NCBI GenBank assembly: GCA_947247005.1
Contig: OX365944.1
Coordinates: 21,427,501-21,491,500, forward strand
From: Spisula solida
Lineage: Eukaryota > Mollusca > Bivalvia > Venerida > Mactridae
DNA: 64,000 nucleotides
Direction of reading: 5' to 3'
In this document: in pieces, positions 1 through 13,560 of the stretch
Layout of the letters: each line of letters begins with the position of its first letter
How positions within the stretch are numbered: position 1 is the stretch's first letter
The notes under the pieces: model-generated
What the model saw: the letters and a program-made list of their open reading frames with translations, nothing else
What the model was told of the DNA's origin: nothing
Databases searched by the model: none
Position numbers and translations under genes: made by a program

Positions 1-3000
1 AGCCCACATTGTATTTCATTGCTTCGTGTTTAACAGAAAATCCCCATTGGGATAATAGACTCCTGTAGTGATATATTTCATTAAGGCTTCAATAAAAGCA
101 CGAATAAATAAATCCAAACATAGGAAACCTTCAAGTTCATATAAAAACAACGAATTGATAGATGTTGCAGGAAACACTAGATCAGCCCATTACCATTCCG
201 CCAGTGTTCCGAAAATCCATTGTTAATTGTTTAGGTTTTGTAATAACTTAATTATGCTTACTTGCCATGCCATGCAAGGCAATACATTGTTATATTGAAA
301 ACTATTCAATCTTACACTTACACACGGGTAAAATGTATCACATACGAGAAGAAGATTCGAATAGTCCAGTTTCCAGCTAGAATTGCTTAAAACATAGATA
401 ATTCCAGCCCATAGCATTGCACTTTTCTAAAATGGTTTCAAACTGTACATGACCAGTATAATGAAACAATAATTAGGCGTAATTTCACCGACTATGCATA
501 TTATGATAGCATATAAAGTCTTGTTATCATGTTTAACGTGTCGCTAAATAGTATCATGTCTCTTTCTAAACAAAGCAGCATCAATGGTTTTCGGATATTA
601 GGAGGTATATATATTGGGATCGTATGTGTGTGTGTGTTGTTCAGCAAGGTATATAAATTAGAAACTAATACAACGCGTTGTTTGGATCGTACTAATAACC
701 GTATCGAATTCCAAGGCATCAATATTATTCAGCAGCTTGCTCTTTTGGTGTGTAGAATTAAACACTTGTCATCTTCAATATCATTAATGCAGACATGAAC
801 ATAACTTACTGATCTTGATACATAGGTCGAGTCCACCTTCCTCATAATGTCTCAAATAAGACGCAACAGTAACAACGTTTTATTTAACGAAGTCAGCCAT
901 GTAATATTGCTTCCTCGGTCAGGAACAAATATAACCATCTTCTCTTAAAACAGTAATTTGATCATACTTGTAGGGATTTAGACACTAAGGTACTGTATCA
1001 TTGATAAAAAGTACACGTTTTGTATATAAATTAGGTTCTCTTAAGAATGCTGGATAGGTTTTGTGTGCATGCGCCATTAGCCATAGTACGCGTTATGCCT
1101 CTTAAATGTAAAATTGTGTCGAAATAGACACTATTACTATGTACCTAAATGATTGGTTTGACACCATGATAAATATGTCATGGCATAACTTTTTAACTAG
1201 GTGATCAATTTCGATGGGATTCTAACAATGTTGTGTATGAATATAATTCCCTTTTGAAGATCTCGAAAGCCAATTCTCGTTTTGTATTCTTGAGGTGTAT
1301 ATATATATATAGGAAGTAGTCATTGCCATTTTACCAAAAATAAGTCGATGCTTATGAATCTTTTATGTGTCTAGTTATCAGAATTCCATATACGATCGTG
1401 TAATTAGATTCGACAATTCCTCATCATTCATGTGGAATAAATACATTATGCATATCATCTACATACATGTAGCTGGCTGGTTTAGCTGACCATGATTGTG
1501 TATACACAATGTTTTGGCCAATGACCGGAAACAAAATCCAATAAAGGGTTCTATGTAATACATTTGTACTATTTTACCTATTTCAGGTAGGGTCTCATTT
1601 TGAAGAGCCTGTGCCTGATATGTACAAAGAATATGATGCTGAAATAGCTTCAGTTCCACTAAGTTGATAATAATTAAGTGGTATTATATGCGTTGTCCAT
1701 TTGTAACATTGTGTCCATTGTTGAATTTGGTCCACAGTGTTATTTTCGTTGCCTTTGCTACATTTGTTCCATAGTTACATACGTCGGCAGTGATGCTCTT
1801 GTTGCCGAGTAGTTGGAGTTGGTATTGAAACTCTTTTGCAGCATATATCGCTGCAGCAACAGTCGCATTAAAAGCCAATTGGGTTAAAATTGCTTCAGGA
1901 ATCTCTGATAATGGATATTTCAGGGTACTCAAGTGTCCTATTACCGGGGATTAAACCACTTTTTATAGCGTTTCTGTTTCCTATTCCAATTATTAGCTTT
2001 TGATAGATAATTAAACACACGGAAGTTCTGCATGAGAAGACATACGTAGAGCAAATTATTGATTTCCAATGACGTATTTGTACTTACACCAGAAAACCGG
2101 CTTTATCGTGATCTACATCGTTTTGTTAGTGTAAGTAATTGTTCCAGATTCACTACCAGACATATTTACATTGTTATTCGTTTTTAAAGTAGATTATATG
2201 ATACCGGTATAAGGAAGTTTTTTAGCTATGTAGATGATACACATGATGTATTTAATCCACGTGAATGATGAGGAATTGTCGAATATAACTACACGATCGT
2301 ATATGGAACTTTGATAACTTGACACATGATAGATTCAAAAGCATCGACTTATTTGTGGTAAAATGGCAATGATTAGTTTATATTGAACACACTACAGTTC
2401 ATATTTGACAGAACTAATTTGCAGCACAAATGGATCATTGAATACAATTTGTATTCTAAGCTAGTAAATAGACATCACTAGTTAAACAGATACGAATAAC
2501 GGATAATTGACATACTAGTTACTTACGATGCCGATGTTGCTGAAAGTGGAGCATTTGTCATACACACTCACTCTAAAAGTATCTAATAAGATACCATGTA
2601 CGCACAACTAACATAGAAACTATTAATCAATCTTAATACACCTTTTACTATATATAGTAACATTTTTACTTTGACAAAGATTCATTATCGTGTAAAAGTG
2701 GTGACGGCGATATACGGCCAAGCTTCAGGGAATTAAGATTGAGACATCTATCACATATAATTAAACTTTTTTGTGACTTTAGCTTACTAACTAAATGATA
2801 CAAAAAGATCCGTGACACATCATATTCAATAGCAGTTACTGAGTGGTCGATGACCAGCAGTGTAAATGTTGAAGAATGATTATTTGCAAAACAAAACAAC
2901 CTGAAATTACAATGTTTTATGTCACCAAATTCTCCTGCATGTTATGGGTCACTCTGCGGCGAAACCCAAATGAAAGCCTACTGGCGACTGTTTCAGTCGA

Positions 3001-6000
3001 TCATAACAAACAATACAAAATGTCAGCAATATTTGAGGTTGTTTGTATTTTAAGCGCTGTGTTTCAAATTTGTCAGTAATTAACGGCGAACCACTTCTTT
3101 ATCCTGCTTTCCTTATCAACTAGAACTTACTATTCGAGAATTTGTACTGCTGGAACTAGCTACAACTAGGTAATTGAGCTTTTTACAGCTGGAACAAGCT
3201 AAAACTATGTCTTTCAACTTTTTTACGACGAACTAGATGAAACAACATGCAAGTAGTTCTTACAGATAACAGAAGGCATTCAGCTGTGCATTTTTCAGCA
3301 GCTGTGCCGTTTTTTCCAGCACGCTTTGAAACCTGCATGCGATCGGACTACCGTTTCAAGCATCTTCTTTCCAAGCTTTACAGGGTGCCGAACAAAACGG
3401 CTCAGCTGCTGAAAAATATATTATATTTCGAGAAAAGCAAATAATATTCCGCTTAGCGTGGCGTATATTTCACAGAAATCGGTAAAGAAATAAAATACTT
3501 ATGTTTGCTTTCGAAGTGAAGCAAATTTCGACTTGGACCTGTAGCACAAAGTCACGTGGTATTGATACACTGCACAAGTTATGTACCAATACCCAATGTT
3601 TTTTTTAACTTCAATTAATAGATCTTGGCTTAACCTCTGTAAAATACTAAACTGTTCTTGACTTATGTTGAGGTTAATACGATGTTTTGGTGGCATGCAA
3701 AAAATATGTAAATTTATATTATAAACCATACCCTAGGTCAATAAATTTACACTTTGATAAATTAAGTGTACAATAATGTATTTAGTTTTTACATGTCGGT
3801 CGTTTTGCAAATACTATGTTCAGTCCCTCGTCAGAAAATGGAGTAAATTGTTAAGATGATTAACGATGACTCTTTTCACTAGTTTGAGCTTAATATCATA
3901 CATGAATGCGCGTATTTGGGAAATTTTCAAGTGTATCCATCTAATATGGCCGCTTGCACTCCGCATATTTTAAAATATATTGACAAGTTCAGATAAGCGT
4001 GCAAATGTATTTCAGCAGACCTACGTCAAATAATACGGGAAATAGCGTTGTGTCGTTTGATCCATGATGCATCAGATATGACGTCACGTCATTGTCGTAA
4101 ATGTTATATTCACCACAGCCTCGGTTTCGGAGTAGACTATGAAAAAATGTGATTACTCGAGCATGCCGTCTAAGCAAATCAAAATGCTTGGTACATAATA
4201 TGTATATACTTTTAAACTATCTACGCACATGTACATGATTGATGTTCACAATAATAAATGTCCACTGAGAACTAAATCACAAAACATCCCAATGATGGTC
4301 AAAAGAGATCTTATTATAAGCATTATCTTTTCGTTATTTCCTGTCACTTCTTTCTACATGTACGTGTGGAACGATCAAAATCTTGCAATAACTGACATTT
4401 CAAGGGAGAATACTCAGAATATATATCGTACATGATCGGGTCCAGCTACTGTTCTTCGAAGAGTTGGTGTATGAATAGTTTTTATGTCATTGGGCTCCCT
4501 CTGTTGGACCGACCAGTTTCAAACTGCTATTTTGATTACACACATGGTTAAAATCAACGATTTTCAGCAAACCTGTTAAATCTATATTGTTTTGGCACAA
4601 ATACATAGAACATCCAGAATAGCATTCATATCGACAGTGGAGACGAAGAGTGATCTGAGGTATTGGAGATTGTTCTACAGCATGCTTTTAAACCAATCAC
4701 GTAATACGAAATCTACAGAATGACACTAATACACTCTGTAGACACATCAGAGAGTAATCTCCGGTGGCAGGACAGAATGTAATCACTACACATGCTTAAA
4801 AGTTAGACACAATTGAGAGAGGCAAATGCTTTGCTGCAATGACACTCACAAGAACAAGGACAACAATATCAACAAACAACGGGCAATTACACAGCTTAAC
4901 GTTCTCTGCCTTACATGTCACAACGCGTTATTGTAACTGTTCGTACAGGCATAAACACTGTGTGTCCAACAAATTGTAAAAATAATGCATTTTGTGGGGA
5001 TTGGTATGTCGTGTATTTTGGTAAATTGACACTTCAGTGGCTTGCTCATTTCTTGAGTTTTTAAAACAATGAATGGGCGAATGATCATCGTGATAATTTG
5101 AGTTCGTGTTTGAGTATATCCACATGATTAACTAAAATAGATCCCCACGAATAAACATGACTACTCAGTATTCGTATAATATGACATGTGAAACATGTAA
5201 TCAACGTTATATTTGTAGTGTCTAGATCAAATGATGGTGATGGTGATAGCACGACAAACGTACACATACACCGCAATAGCACAGAGTTCGTTGACGTTCC
5301 CTTAAACGTCTAGTTGATATGTTAATAGGACAAATGATGGTTTTCACTGTTGAAGCATTCCTTGAGGCAACGGTCGTTGTCTGAGACACTTATTCAAACG
5401 AAACATGTGTAAATAATGTAAATCAAAGTAATACTGAATGAACAAGCTATTCTTTAGTCGGGACAAAACCTGTTATTCTATACATTTTCCTTTTCAAAAT
5501 GTGTGACGGCATTTTGCAACGCCGTGAGAAAACATAATTCAGATCATTATATTGCAATTAATAGTCGTATTGATACATGTAAATACATGAGAGAATAACG
5601 TCGTACTTGTACATGTGACTGGTTGACATTTTTGTAATAAATTTCTACTTTTTGATTTGCTCAGTTTGCTCTTCTTTGTGCAAGAAAAATGTTATGGTGT
5701 ACACACTTTCTCCGTGCACCAACATTCCACAAACTGATCGGAAATAGTGGTGTCGATTACCTTACTAGATATTGGATTCTTTGCTTAGCTACAAACTGAA
5801 CAAAACATGCTGTCTGAACAAGTGTCTAGTGCCTTATAAATTGCGTAATAAAGTACATAAGAAAAGTAACAACATGTATATATGACAATTATGTTGCTTT
5901 ACCAGACAGTCATTTGTAGGAAATGTTGAGATGTAAGAGGCATATTATTGTACGTACTGGCCATTAACGAGAACATAAAATGAATGACAAACTGTCAGTT

Positions 6001-7186
6001 TAGTCCGTTTAATTCTCTAGAACGTCAATCAAACATGTTTTTGAATTGTTCAACTTTTACTTAATGACAGAGTCTACCACTTTATTATACAATACGTCTG
6101 CTGTTATACCGCGCTCTAAACATTTTGTAGATGAACTGCTTTGTCGATTTTATTCAGAACCGCTAAGTTACATCACGCTATTATTACGGGAAAGTAACAC
6201 CAGATGCTCTAATTAGCAATGTGTGTACATCTATGATAGTACAACGACCTTCCACAACGTTCATGTATATATTGTACCATATACAGATGCCTCAATTATT
6301 GGCGTAGAGAAAACCACTTGCAGTTCGGGTGCCTAATGTTTGTGACAATTTTAGGCAAAACATTTATGTGTATGTACATACGATTTAAATAAGATGTACG
6401 CCATTTAATCGCGCCATAACTGAATTAATATGGATAGTTTTATACTTCTAGGTTAAACAATTCAATAAATTGAAACTTGATGATTTTCGTGAAACCAGGT
6501 TGCGCTCACCGTAGTGTTTACTACAACAAAAAATGTAATTACCGGTTGCAGACAAATTCGATCAACTTTAACTTTAAATTCAAGAAATGCTCGAATTGAA
6601 TGATAGTAATATTCCAGAAACAGACATGATAGCGTTAGAATCATTATAGTAAAAGATAAACTATTTTAAGGTTGTATTAAGTATCACTTTAATTAGATGG
6701 AAATAACTCGACAACAACACGTGTTCCGTACTTTTATATCATAATTTACGTTTCGGCTTGCGCCTTTATCAGAATATAATATACCGTTTTTTTGGTATCA
6801 TTTTAATGTCATTCAAGCACTAAACATTCCAACCAAAATGGAAGGAACCATCTCTAGATTTCACTACAACAAGTACCAATATGTATAGAATAGATTTAAC
6901 ATATTTCATGTCACACATTTCAATGACAAATGGCTACCTACTTGGAACTGTTTCTTTCTTTTCTAACGTTCAGTATTCGTGTACGTGCTATTACAAAAGT
7001 AACAATAGTCCTGAAACGATTTAATGTTCTTGACTTATTCATGTTGTTTTCAAAAGTGCTATTGTCTGCGATTATCTTTATCATTGTAATGTCGTCTGAT
7101 TGTTGTGATGGGTCTTTGTTTATTGTGAACGTTATTCGACTTGTCACACTATCAATCTATTTTTCATTCAGACGAAGAACAATAAA
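1..7186. repeat. Older tandem unit 1 (diverged, no BMP exon)
   Basis: The first bases (AGCCCACATTGTATTTCATT) recur at 7,187. Matching blocks include 530/7,845, 840/8,165, 1,641/8,668, 1,800-1,930/8,820-8,950 and 4,540/11,465. The part from about 1,640 onward also matches 19,800 onward and 31,090 onward in the later units. Identity to unit 2 is clearly lower than among units 3-5, with many indels. Sequence from about 4,700 to 7,186 has no counterpart that I found. No gene is recognisable, and the open frames are short and not conserved between units. The unit may extend left of the window. Confidence 0.75.
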
Positions 7187-7529
7187 AGCCCACATTGTAT
7201 TTCATTGCTGCATGTTAAGAGAGAAAATAGACTCCTGTAGTGATATAATCATTAAGGCTTCAATATAAGCACCAATAAATAAATCCAAACATAGGAAACC
7301 TTCCAGTTCATATAAAAAGAAATAAATATTTAAATGTTTGCAGGAAACACTAGATAACTCTAGTGTCTATTATGCCAGTGTCGGGAAAGGTTCGGACAAT
7401 CCTTTGTTAAATGTTTATCGTTCGTAATTACGTGGTTATTATACTTTCACTGCCATGCTCGACAATACATTGTTATATTAGAAAACTATTTATTCTTACA
7501 CACCAACTTATATTCAAACGTTGCATGAC

Positions 7530-7768
7530 CAGGACCCGATCTCCTGAAGCATCTCAAGGAGAAATCTCAACTCAAATTGAGATTTCGATCAAATTGAGAG
7601 TCTGAATTAGAGATAATTATGAATCTCAAGCTCTCGAAATTGTTTTGTAATAAACTCATAATAATGTTTCTATTTTGTTATACCAATGTAAACTATCTCA
7701 AACGATAGGTGGCAAACTTTGAGTTGATATTGAACTCAAATTGAGATGTTTCGGGAGATCGGGGCCTG
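7530..7768. mobile_element. MITE-like element with CAGG...CCTG inverted termini
   Basis: The left end is CAGGACCCGATCTCCTGAAG and the right end, read in reverse complement, is CAGGCCCCGATCTCCCGAAA, continuing CATCTCAA in both. The paralogous site in unit 1 (about 452) lacks the 239 bp, so it inserted after units 1 and 2 separated. It encodes no protein. A hAT-type origin is possible, but no clear target duplication is visible. Confidence 0.65.
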
Positions 7769-10700
7769 TACTTGTATGATCAAAACAATAATAAGACGCA
7801 ATGTCACTGACTGTGCTTTTAATAATAGCACATGGGAATAGTTTCAACATGTCGCTAATTAATGTTTCTTTCTAAACAAAGAAGCACTAATGACTTGTTG
7901 ATATTTTGAGGTAAAGGTATTGGCGATCTTAAAGTGTGTGTTGTTAGCAAATGTGGATTTGAAACTGATACATGCATTTTTTGCTTCATACCAATAACTG
8001 TATCCAATTCCAAGGCAATGATATTATTCAATAGCTTGAATTGTGTTGTGATGTAGAATTAAACATCTCTGCCTTCAATATTATCAATACAGACATGAAC
8101 ATAACATACTTATCTTGATACATATGCTCCTTCGGGGATCTTAAATAGGAAAATCGATTTCCCTTAATCTCATGAAATCTCAAATAAGACGCCACAGTAA
8201 TAACGTTTTATTAAACGAAGTCAGCTAAGGAGTATTACTTCCTCCATCAGATAAAATATGGCCGCCTTCTCTTAAAATCAGTAATTTGATAAGAATTATA
8301 GTCATGCGGACACAAAGATACATACATAAGTCGTATTTGTTTAAGATATAATCTAGGTATTTTCATTGTTGCTTTATGTTTGAAGTGCATTCATAAAGAT
8401 ATTGAAAAGTTAAACAGTGGAGGATGCACTCAACCGAAATAGGAATGCACAGAAAATGTATGTATATCGGTTCTTATTCTACTGCATGTATTGCTTTTTG
8501 GAATATTTGTTGACAGGTGACAGGTGTAGCTGACCAAGTATGTACACGATGCACTGATAAATGGTCGAAAACAATATAAAATAAAGTGTTCAATGTATTA
8601 AATGATTCTATATTTTTAGGTAGGGACACATTTTGCAGGACGGGTGCCTAGAAAGATCATGAAGCCGCAATAGCTTCATTTACACTTAGTTGATTATATC
8701 AAAGTGGCAGTATGCGTTGTTCATTTGTTTTATTTGTCCATTGTTGATATTGTTTCACATTGTTAGCTGTGTTGTCTTTGCTACATTTGTTGCCCATGGT
8801 TGCATACGTCGCCGTTGATGCCCTCATCATTGAGAAGTTGACATTTAATGTTTTATCAACATCTATTACTGCGGCAACAGTCGGCAGCAGCAACAGTCGC
8901 AATAAAAGTCAATTGCGTTGAAATTGCTTCATGAATCGCTCAGGGTACCTAAGCGTCCTATTACCGTGGAATACAAGACTATTTCCAAACGTTTCGGTTT
9001 TCTAGTTCAACTACTAGCTTTTGATAAATGATTAACACACGGAACATTTGTAAAAGAAGACATAAGTAGAGCAAAATATTGATTTACATTGACGTTTTGG
9101 AACTTACAACAGAAAACAGTGCTTTATCGTGAGCTACATCGTTTTGTTCCAGATTCACTACCAGACATATTTACCTTTAAAAGTAACATATGTATTATAT
9201 GAGGAAGTCATTTAAATACGTTGATGATATGCATGGTACATGTATGCATGATGCATTTATTCCAAATGAACGAGGAGGAATTTTCGATTTACTAATAATA
9301 AAACGATAACTTTGATAACTAGTCATATAAAGTGCTAAAAGCATCGACTTATTTTGAGTAAAATGACAATGATTAGTTTAGATCGACACACTACATGTTA
9401 TAGTTGACAGAACTAATTTGAAGCCCTAATACCGGTAGATCATAGAATACAATTTGTATTATAAGTATAGTGGACAGCACTAGTTTGAGAGATGCGAGCT
9501 TTCAAACGGATAATTGACGTATTTACGTACGATGCCAATGTTGCTGAAAGCGGCGTATTCATCACATACTTACACGGCAATTATAGCATATAAGAAAACT
9601 ACTTAATATAATAAAGCCATTTCAAAGTCTAACTTAAAAATAATAATTATTCATAAATTGAACTTACATTGTCGTTAAAAAACAACACGGTTTATTATGT
9701 ATTTCATTTTTGTCAACAGCGGTGGAGCATCTGAATGTTTTGCAGCGCTATCTTCTTTGGCCTATTTACAATTTATCAGAGACTTATTTTTTGTAAACGC
9801 CCAGTAAGAACCTGACGAAGACCGAATGACCTCGCACTGTTTCAACCGATCGCAAAACATTGTCAGCAATTTGTTTGTTTAGCGCTATGTTTCATTTTTG
9901 TTATCCATGTACGGAACACAATTTCCCTATCCTTCTTTTCCTGGAAATGATCATAAACTAGAACTGATTTAACTAACTCTTCCTGAAAGTGCTTTATCTA
10001 CTCCGCTAAATGGTCGAACCTTTATTCCGTATACCATTCTCAATAGGAATTATTACTAGTATTATTAGATCGCCCGGCTAGCGTATTTTGTACTTTTATT
10101 CCTGTTCACATGTGAAACAAAATGATTGCGATTCCTGTAATTTGTTTAAAAATACAATCTCTAGAACATGTGTCTAGTTGTAACAGCATTGGTGGTGCAT
10201 AATAGAGAGGCATCACATGTGGTTGAAAACTAACCTTACAATAAAAAAAATACAAACATCGTAGAACTTCTTCTCGAAATGATTTAACACCTGACTAATG
10301 TACAGAAACCCATTATGGAATACTGATTCAAATTTTGAATGCTTCCATAAATAGAATAGGAAACTTTCTATTCAGTGCACTTCAACAAGGTGTTTGCTGA
10401 AGCTATCATGGTGTATAGACCAATTTGACATTATCACCATTTATGTACCAATACTCGATTGGTTTTCACTACTTCATTATGGCTTAAGACTATGTTAAAT
10501 ATCTATCTACGCTCGTATAGAATGTTTTTCATAATAATAAATAACCATCCAAAACATCTCAACAATGGTCATGAAAAATCTTAAAATCTTATTGCATCGT
10601 ATCTTATCGTTATTCCTATCACTTCCATATATTATAAAGCTATCAGTCATGTAAAGCTATCACAAACTTTCAATATCTGATATTTCAACGGAGAATACTC

Positions 10701-10829
10701 AGACTATAAATTATAATATCGACCATGATCTGGTCCAGCAAGTTTCCTCGGAAGAGTCTGTGAGCGAGACATATTCGACACTTTTGGTGTATTAGCGTGT
10801 GTGCGTCCGATTTTATCCATCCGATTTTA

Positions 10830-11250
10830 TCCATACCGTAACTTTGACATGTACTGACCAATCATGATTATATTTGGCATGAACGTTAACCTCTGTTTAA
10901 GCAGGACTGTCATACGCAAACCCCAGGTTTCTATCTCAAAGGATAGTGTCACAGTCCGGACCATAACTTTGTCATGCATTGACCAATCTCGCTTATATTT
11001 GGCATGCATGTTGCCCTCCATAAGAACGAGTGTCATGTGCAAACCCTAGGTTCTATCTCAAAGGTCAAGGTCACATTTGGAAATCAAGGGTCGAAGTGAA
11101 GTTTGTCCGGACCATTTCTTCTTTATGCATGGTGGGATTTCGATGTAACTTGGCATGAATTATAACGATTATGAGACGGTGTGTCATGCTGAAATATCAG
11201 GTCAAAGATCTCAAACGTCAAAGTCACACTTCTAGTTCAAATGTCAAAAT
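10830..11250. repeat. AGGTCA-rich tandem repeat (unit 2)
   Basis: Imperfect copies of roughly 120-160 bp share ACTTTGTCATGCATTGACCA, TATATTTGGCATG, GTCATGTGCAAACCC and CAAAGGTCAAGGTCAC. Related copies occur at about 21,790-22,170 and 33,700-34,110, and more distantly at 61.49-61.8 kb. The AGGTCA motifs resemble nuclear-receptor half-sites, but abundance in repeats is the simpler reading. Confidence 0.7.
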
Positions 11251-12297
11251 GGACGTCATTTAGCTTGTCTAGACAACCTTGTCATCATATATTCAGTCTT
11301 TAATCGCGGGATTTTGCTTTTCGTCAACATGCACAGGCTGGACATAATCTGACCGAGAGCATGGATTTCTAGTTATTTTTTCGAGTTGCCAGGAAGGGAT
11401 CCAATAAGCAGGCTAGCTTGACTGAAACAGCTTGGCCAAGTAGTCCGATCAGCAATTATTAATCCGCACATGGTTAGAATAAACAATTTTCAGCAAACCA
11501 ATTCCATATAATATTGTTTTGGCAAAAGAAATAGAACATCAAGGATGGCATTCATATCGACAGTAATGAAGACGAGAGTGATATGAGATCAGAGACTGTA
11601 CTCAAGCGGTTACAGATACCCCTTAACATAACTGAATCTACCAACATCCGCACAGTATGTTAACGCGGAAGTTTCCTTTGCAAAGTATATACACCCGATT
11701 TTGTCACCAATGCTATAAACGGGCCTAGACAAAGAAAGCATTGAAGTTATTTCGTCCAAAAACACACAACAATTTGATTCATCTCGTGACGGAAGACAGA
11801 CAGGCTGCTTGACTGTGTGAATGATTAACTTAAAACTGTCAAATATCCGTAGTAACGTCTGAGCCAAGTGGTATTGCTACACTGTATCTGCGCTATCCTA
11901 GATAAAACTATTTTTAATGAATTGTCTTACTGTAGGATATACGTGATGCATCGCAATCATAACGGTACAGCATAAAATCTCCAAGGGGGATCGATGCAGA
12001 CTAGCAGTCACAGGTTATTTATTCAATACACCATGTACTTTCCAATGACTCTTTCAAGGATATAGGAAAAATGTGTGGTTTTTATGTGCGTTAAAATTCA
12101 ACTCCGTGAAGTTGTGCAGTTGCACCATTTTTACTGTAAGTAATCATGTAACAATGCTGCCAATATGAATGCTGCTATTGGTAGCATGTATACTCAATTG
12201 CTCAACAATGGTTGACATTGCACGCACGTTTAGAAGCAAATACACGCCATCTATGAACCAGAATATTCAATGTTAAAAAACAAGCATACAGTATACT

Positions 12298-12930
12298 GTT
12301 GTCTCGTATATCCGTGCTTCCTGACAGTTTTATCGGCGCATGCGCACTCGCGTAACCAAGTTCAAAAAATTCTATAACATTTTTAAAAGAAAAACTACTA
12401 ACTAATAAAAGCAAAAAACTATGACAAATGTTTAAGAAAATACGTAAAATTATAGCGTTTATATGTTTAGGTCGGTGCTCTAAGACTTGTTGACTTTTAA
12501 CCATGAAATCCGTGCCTTCCTAAAAACCTTTCTGTATTTGGGCCCCATGAGGTGAAATTTTGAATTTGTTTTCAAATTAAGTAAATTTTGAAATAAGTAA
12601 AATTTGGTACTTATATAATCAAAGTACGTTTTCAGTCTAGGTGTTATAGTATGTGGTAATATATAAAATACGTAATGAAAATGACATGCGGAAATAATTA
12701 ACACCGGTTGAAGAACACCATTTGGAATAATTACTACAGGCCGTACTACCTCGTTGTCATTGCGACAATTCTAAGACGAGTAGTTCAAAATATAAATGCC
12801 TCAATTGCTACATTCTATTTGGGTGATTATTTTTTGAGTAATTATTTTAATAACACTGCACAGCATATGTTTGAGCTTCATTAAACTAAGCACGAATTTA
12901 AGAAGACACGAAATTAAGAGACAGGGGTAT
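12298..12930. other. Unit-3-specific 630-bp segment
   Basis: Units 4 and 5 go straight from AAGCATACAGTA to CATATCCAGGATAATCAC. Unit 3 has about 630 bp between these blocks. I saw no terminal inverted repeats, target duplication or coding similarity. It may be an insertion in unit 3 or a deletion shared by the other two. Confidence 0.5.
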
Positions 12931-13019
12931 ACATACCCTGGAAAATCACGTCTGTTATTTGCGAATATTACTGACTTCCAGTAATATATACGGGAAATTT
13001 AGCAGAATTATTCATTTAG

Positions 13020-13560
13020 TTATGTATCATTGCTAATGTTTAGTTGTTTATGCGTCACTTCCTGCTTAACCATTTTCATTAACAGTTTTTGACTTTAAAC
13101 AAATGAAGGCGTCAAGAAACCTTACTGAAAAGTGTATTATTCCGTCTCGTAGACCGGAATGGCGTACATTTGTTTTTGTTTTGATATTGAATTTGGACAC
13201 AATGCATTGTATGCAAGTTATTGCTATTGTTTATCACTATAATTGATTGCATGCAATTGAATGCAATCCCTATGACAATACGTATGCATCACTTGAGCGA
13301 CTGAAATGATAGTTAGACACAGGCTTTAATAATATCCATTTCAATGTAAATATTATTGTTCGCTTCAGGGAAAATTTGAAACTAATGGACTGCACTTCTG
13401 AAAAAACCAATTTATTATGATATTCGCTATGCTATACATGTAGTGTATTGCATTTCAAAACCACGCGGAGGTACATCATGCATGAACTACGATGATTTCG
13501 CAACGGATAATATAATGCTCAAAACAAGCTTAGACAACGCGCATTAATTGGCAGACTACC
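13020..13560. repeat. Ancient sub-repeat within the 12-kb unit, first copy
   Basis: This stretch (TGCTAATGTTTAG..., TGCGTCACTTC..., AACCATTTTCATTAA) aligns with 17,910-18,400 (TGCTGATGTTGCG..., TGCGTCAAATAC..., AACCATTTCCATTAA), including a downstream pairing of about 13,380-13,500 with 18,240-18,360. Both copies recur in units 4 and 5. The 12-kb unit therefore already contained an older, much more diverged tandem pair. Confidence 0.65.

Larger units (their letters stand above)
7187..12130. repeat. Older tandem unit 2 (diverged, no BMP exon)
   Basis: This is the second copy of the block that starts at 1. It carries a private MITE-like insertion at 7,530-7,768 and, unlike unit 1, the AGGTCA-rich repeat at 10.8-11.25 kb that is shared with units 3 and 4. 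It passes directly into the first exon-bearing unit near 12,130. No coding gene was found. Confidence 0.75.

Noticed and set aside
6930..7268. 112-codon plus-strand open frame, hydrophobic
   Set aside because: It runs across the junction between units 1 and 2 (7,187). The half inside unit 2 is not open in unit 1 and no domain is recognisable, so it is a chance frame.
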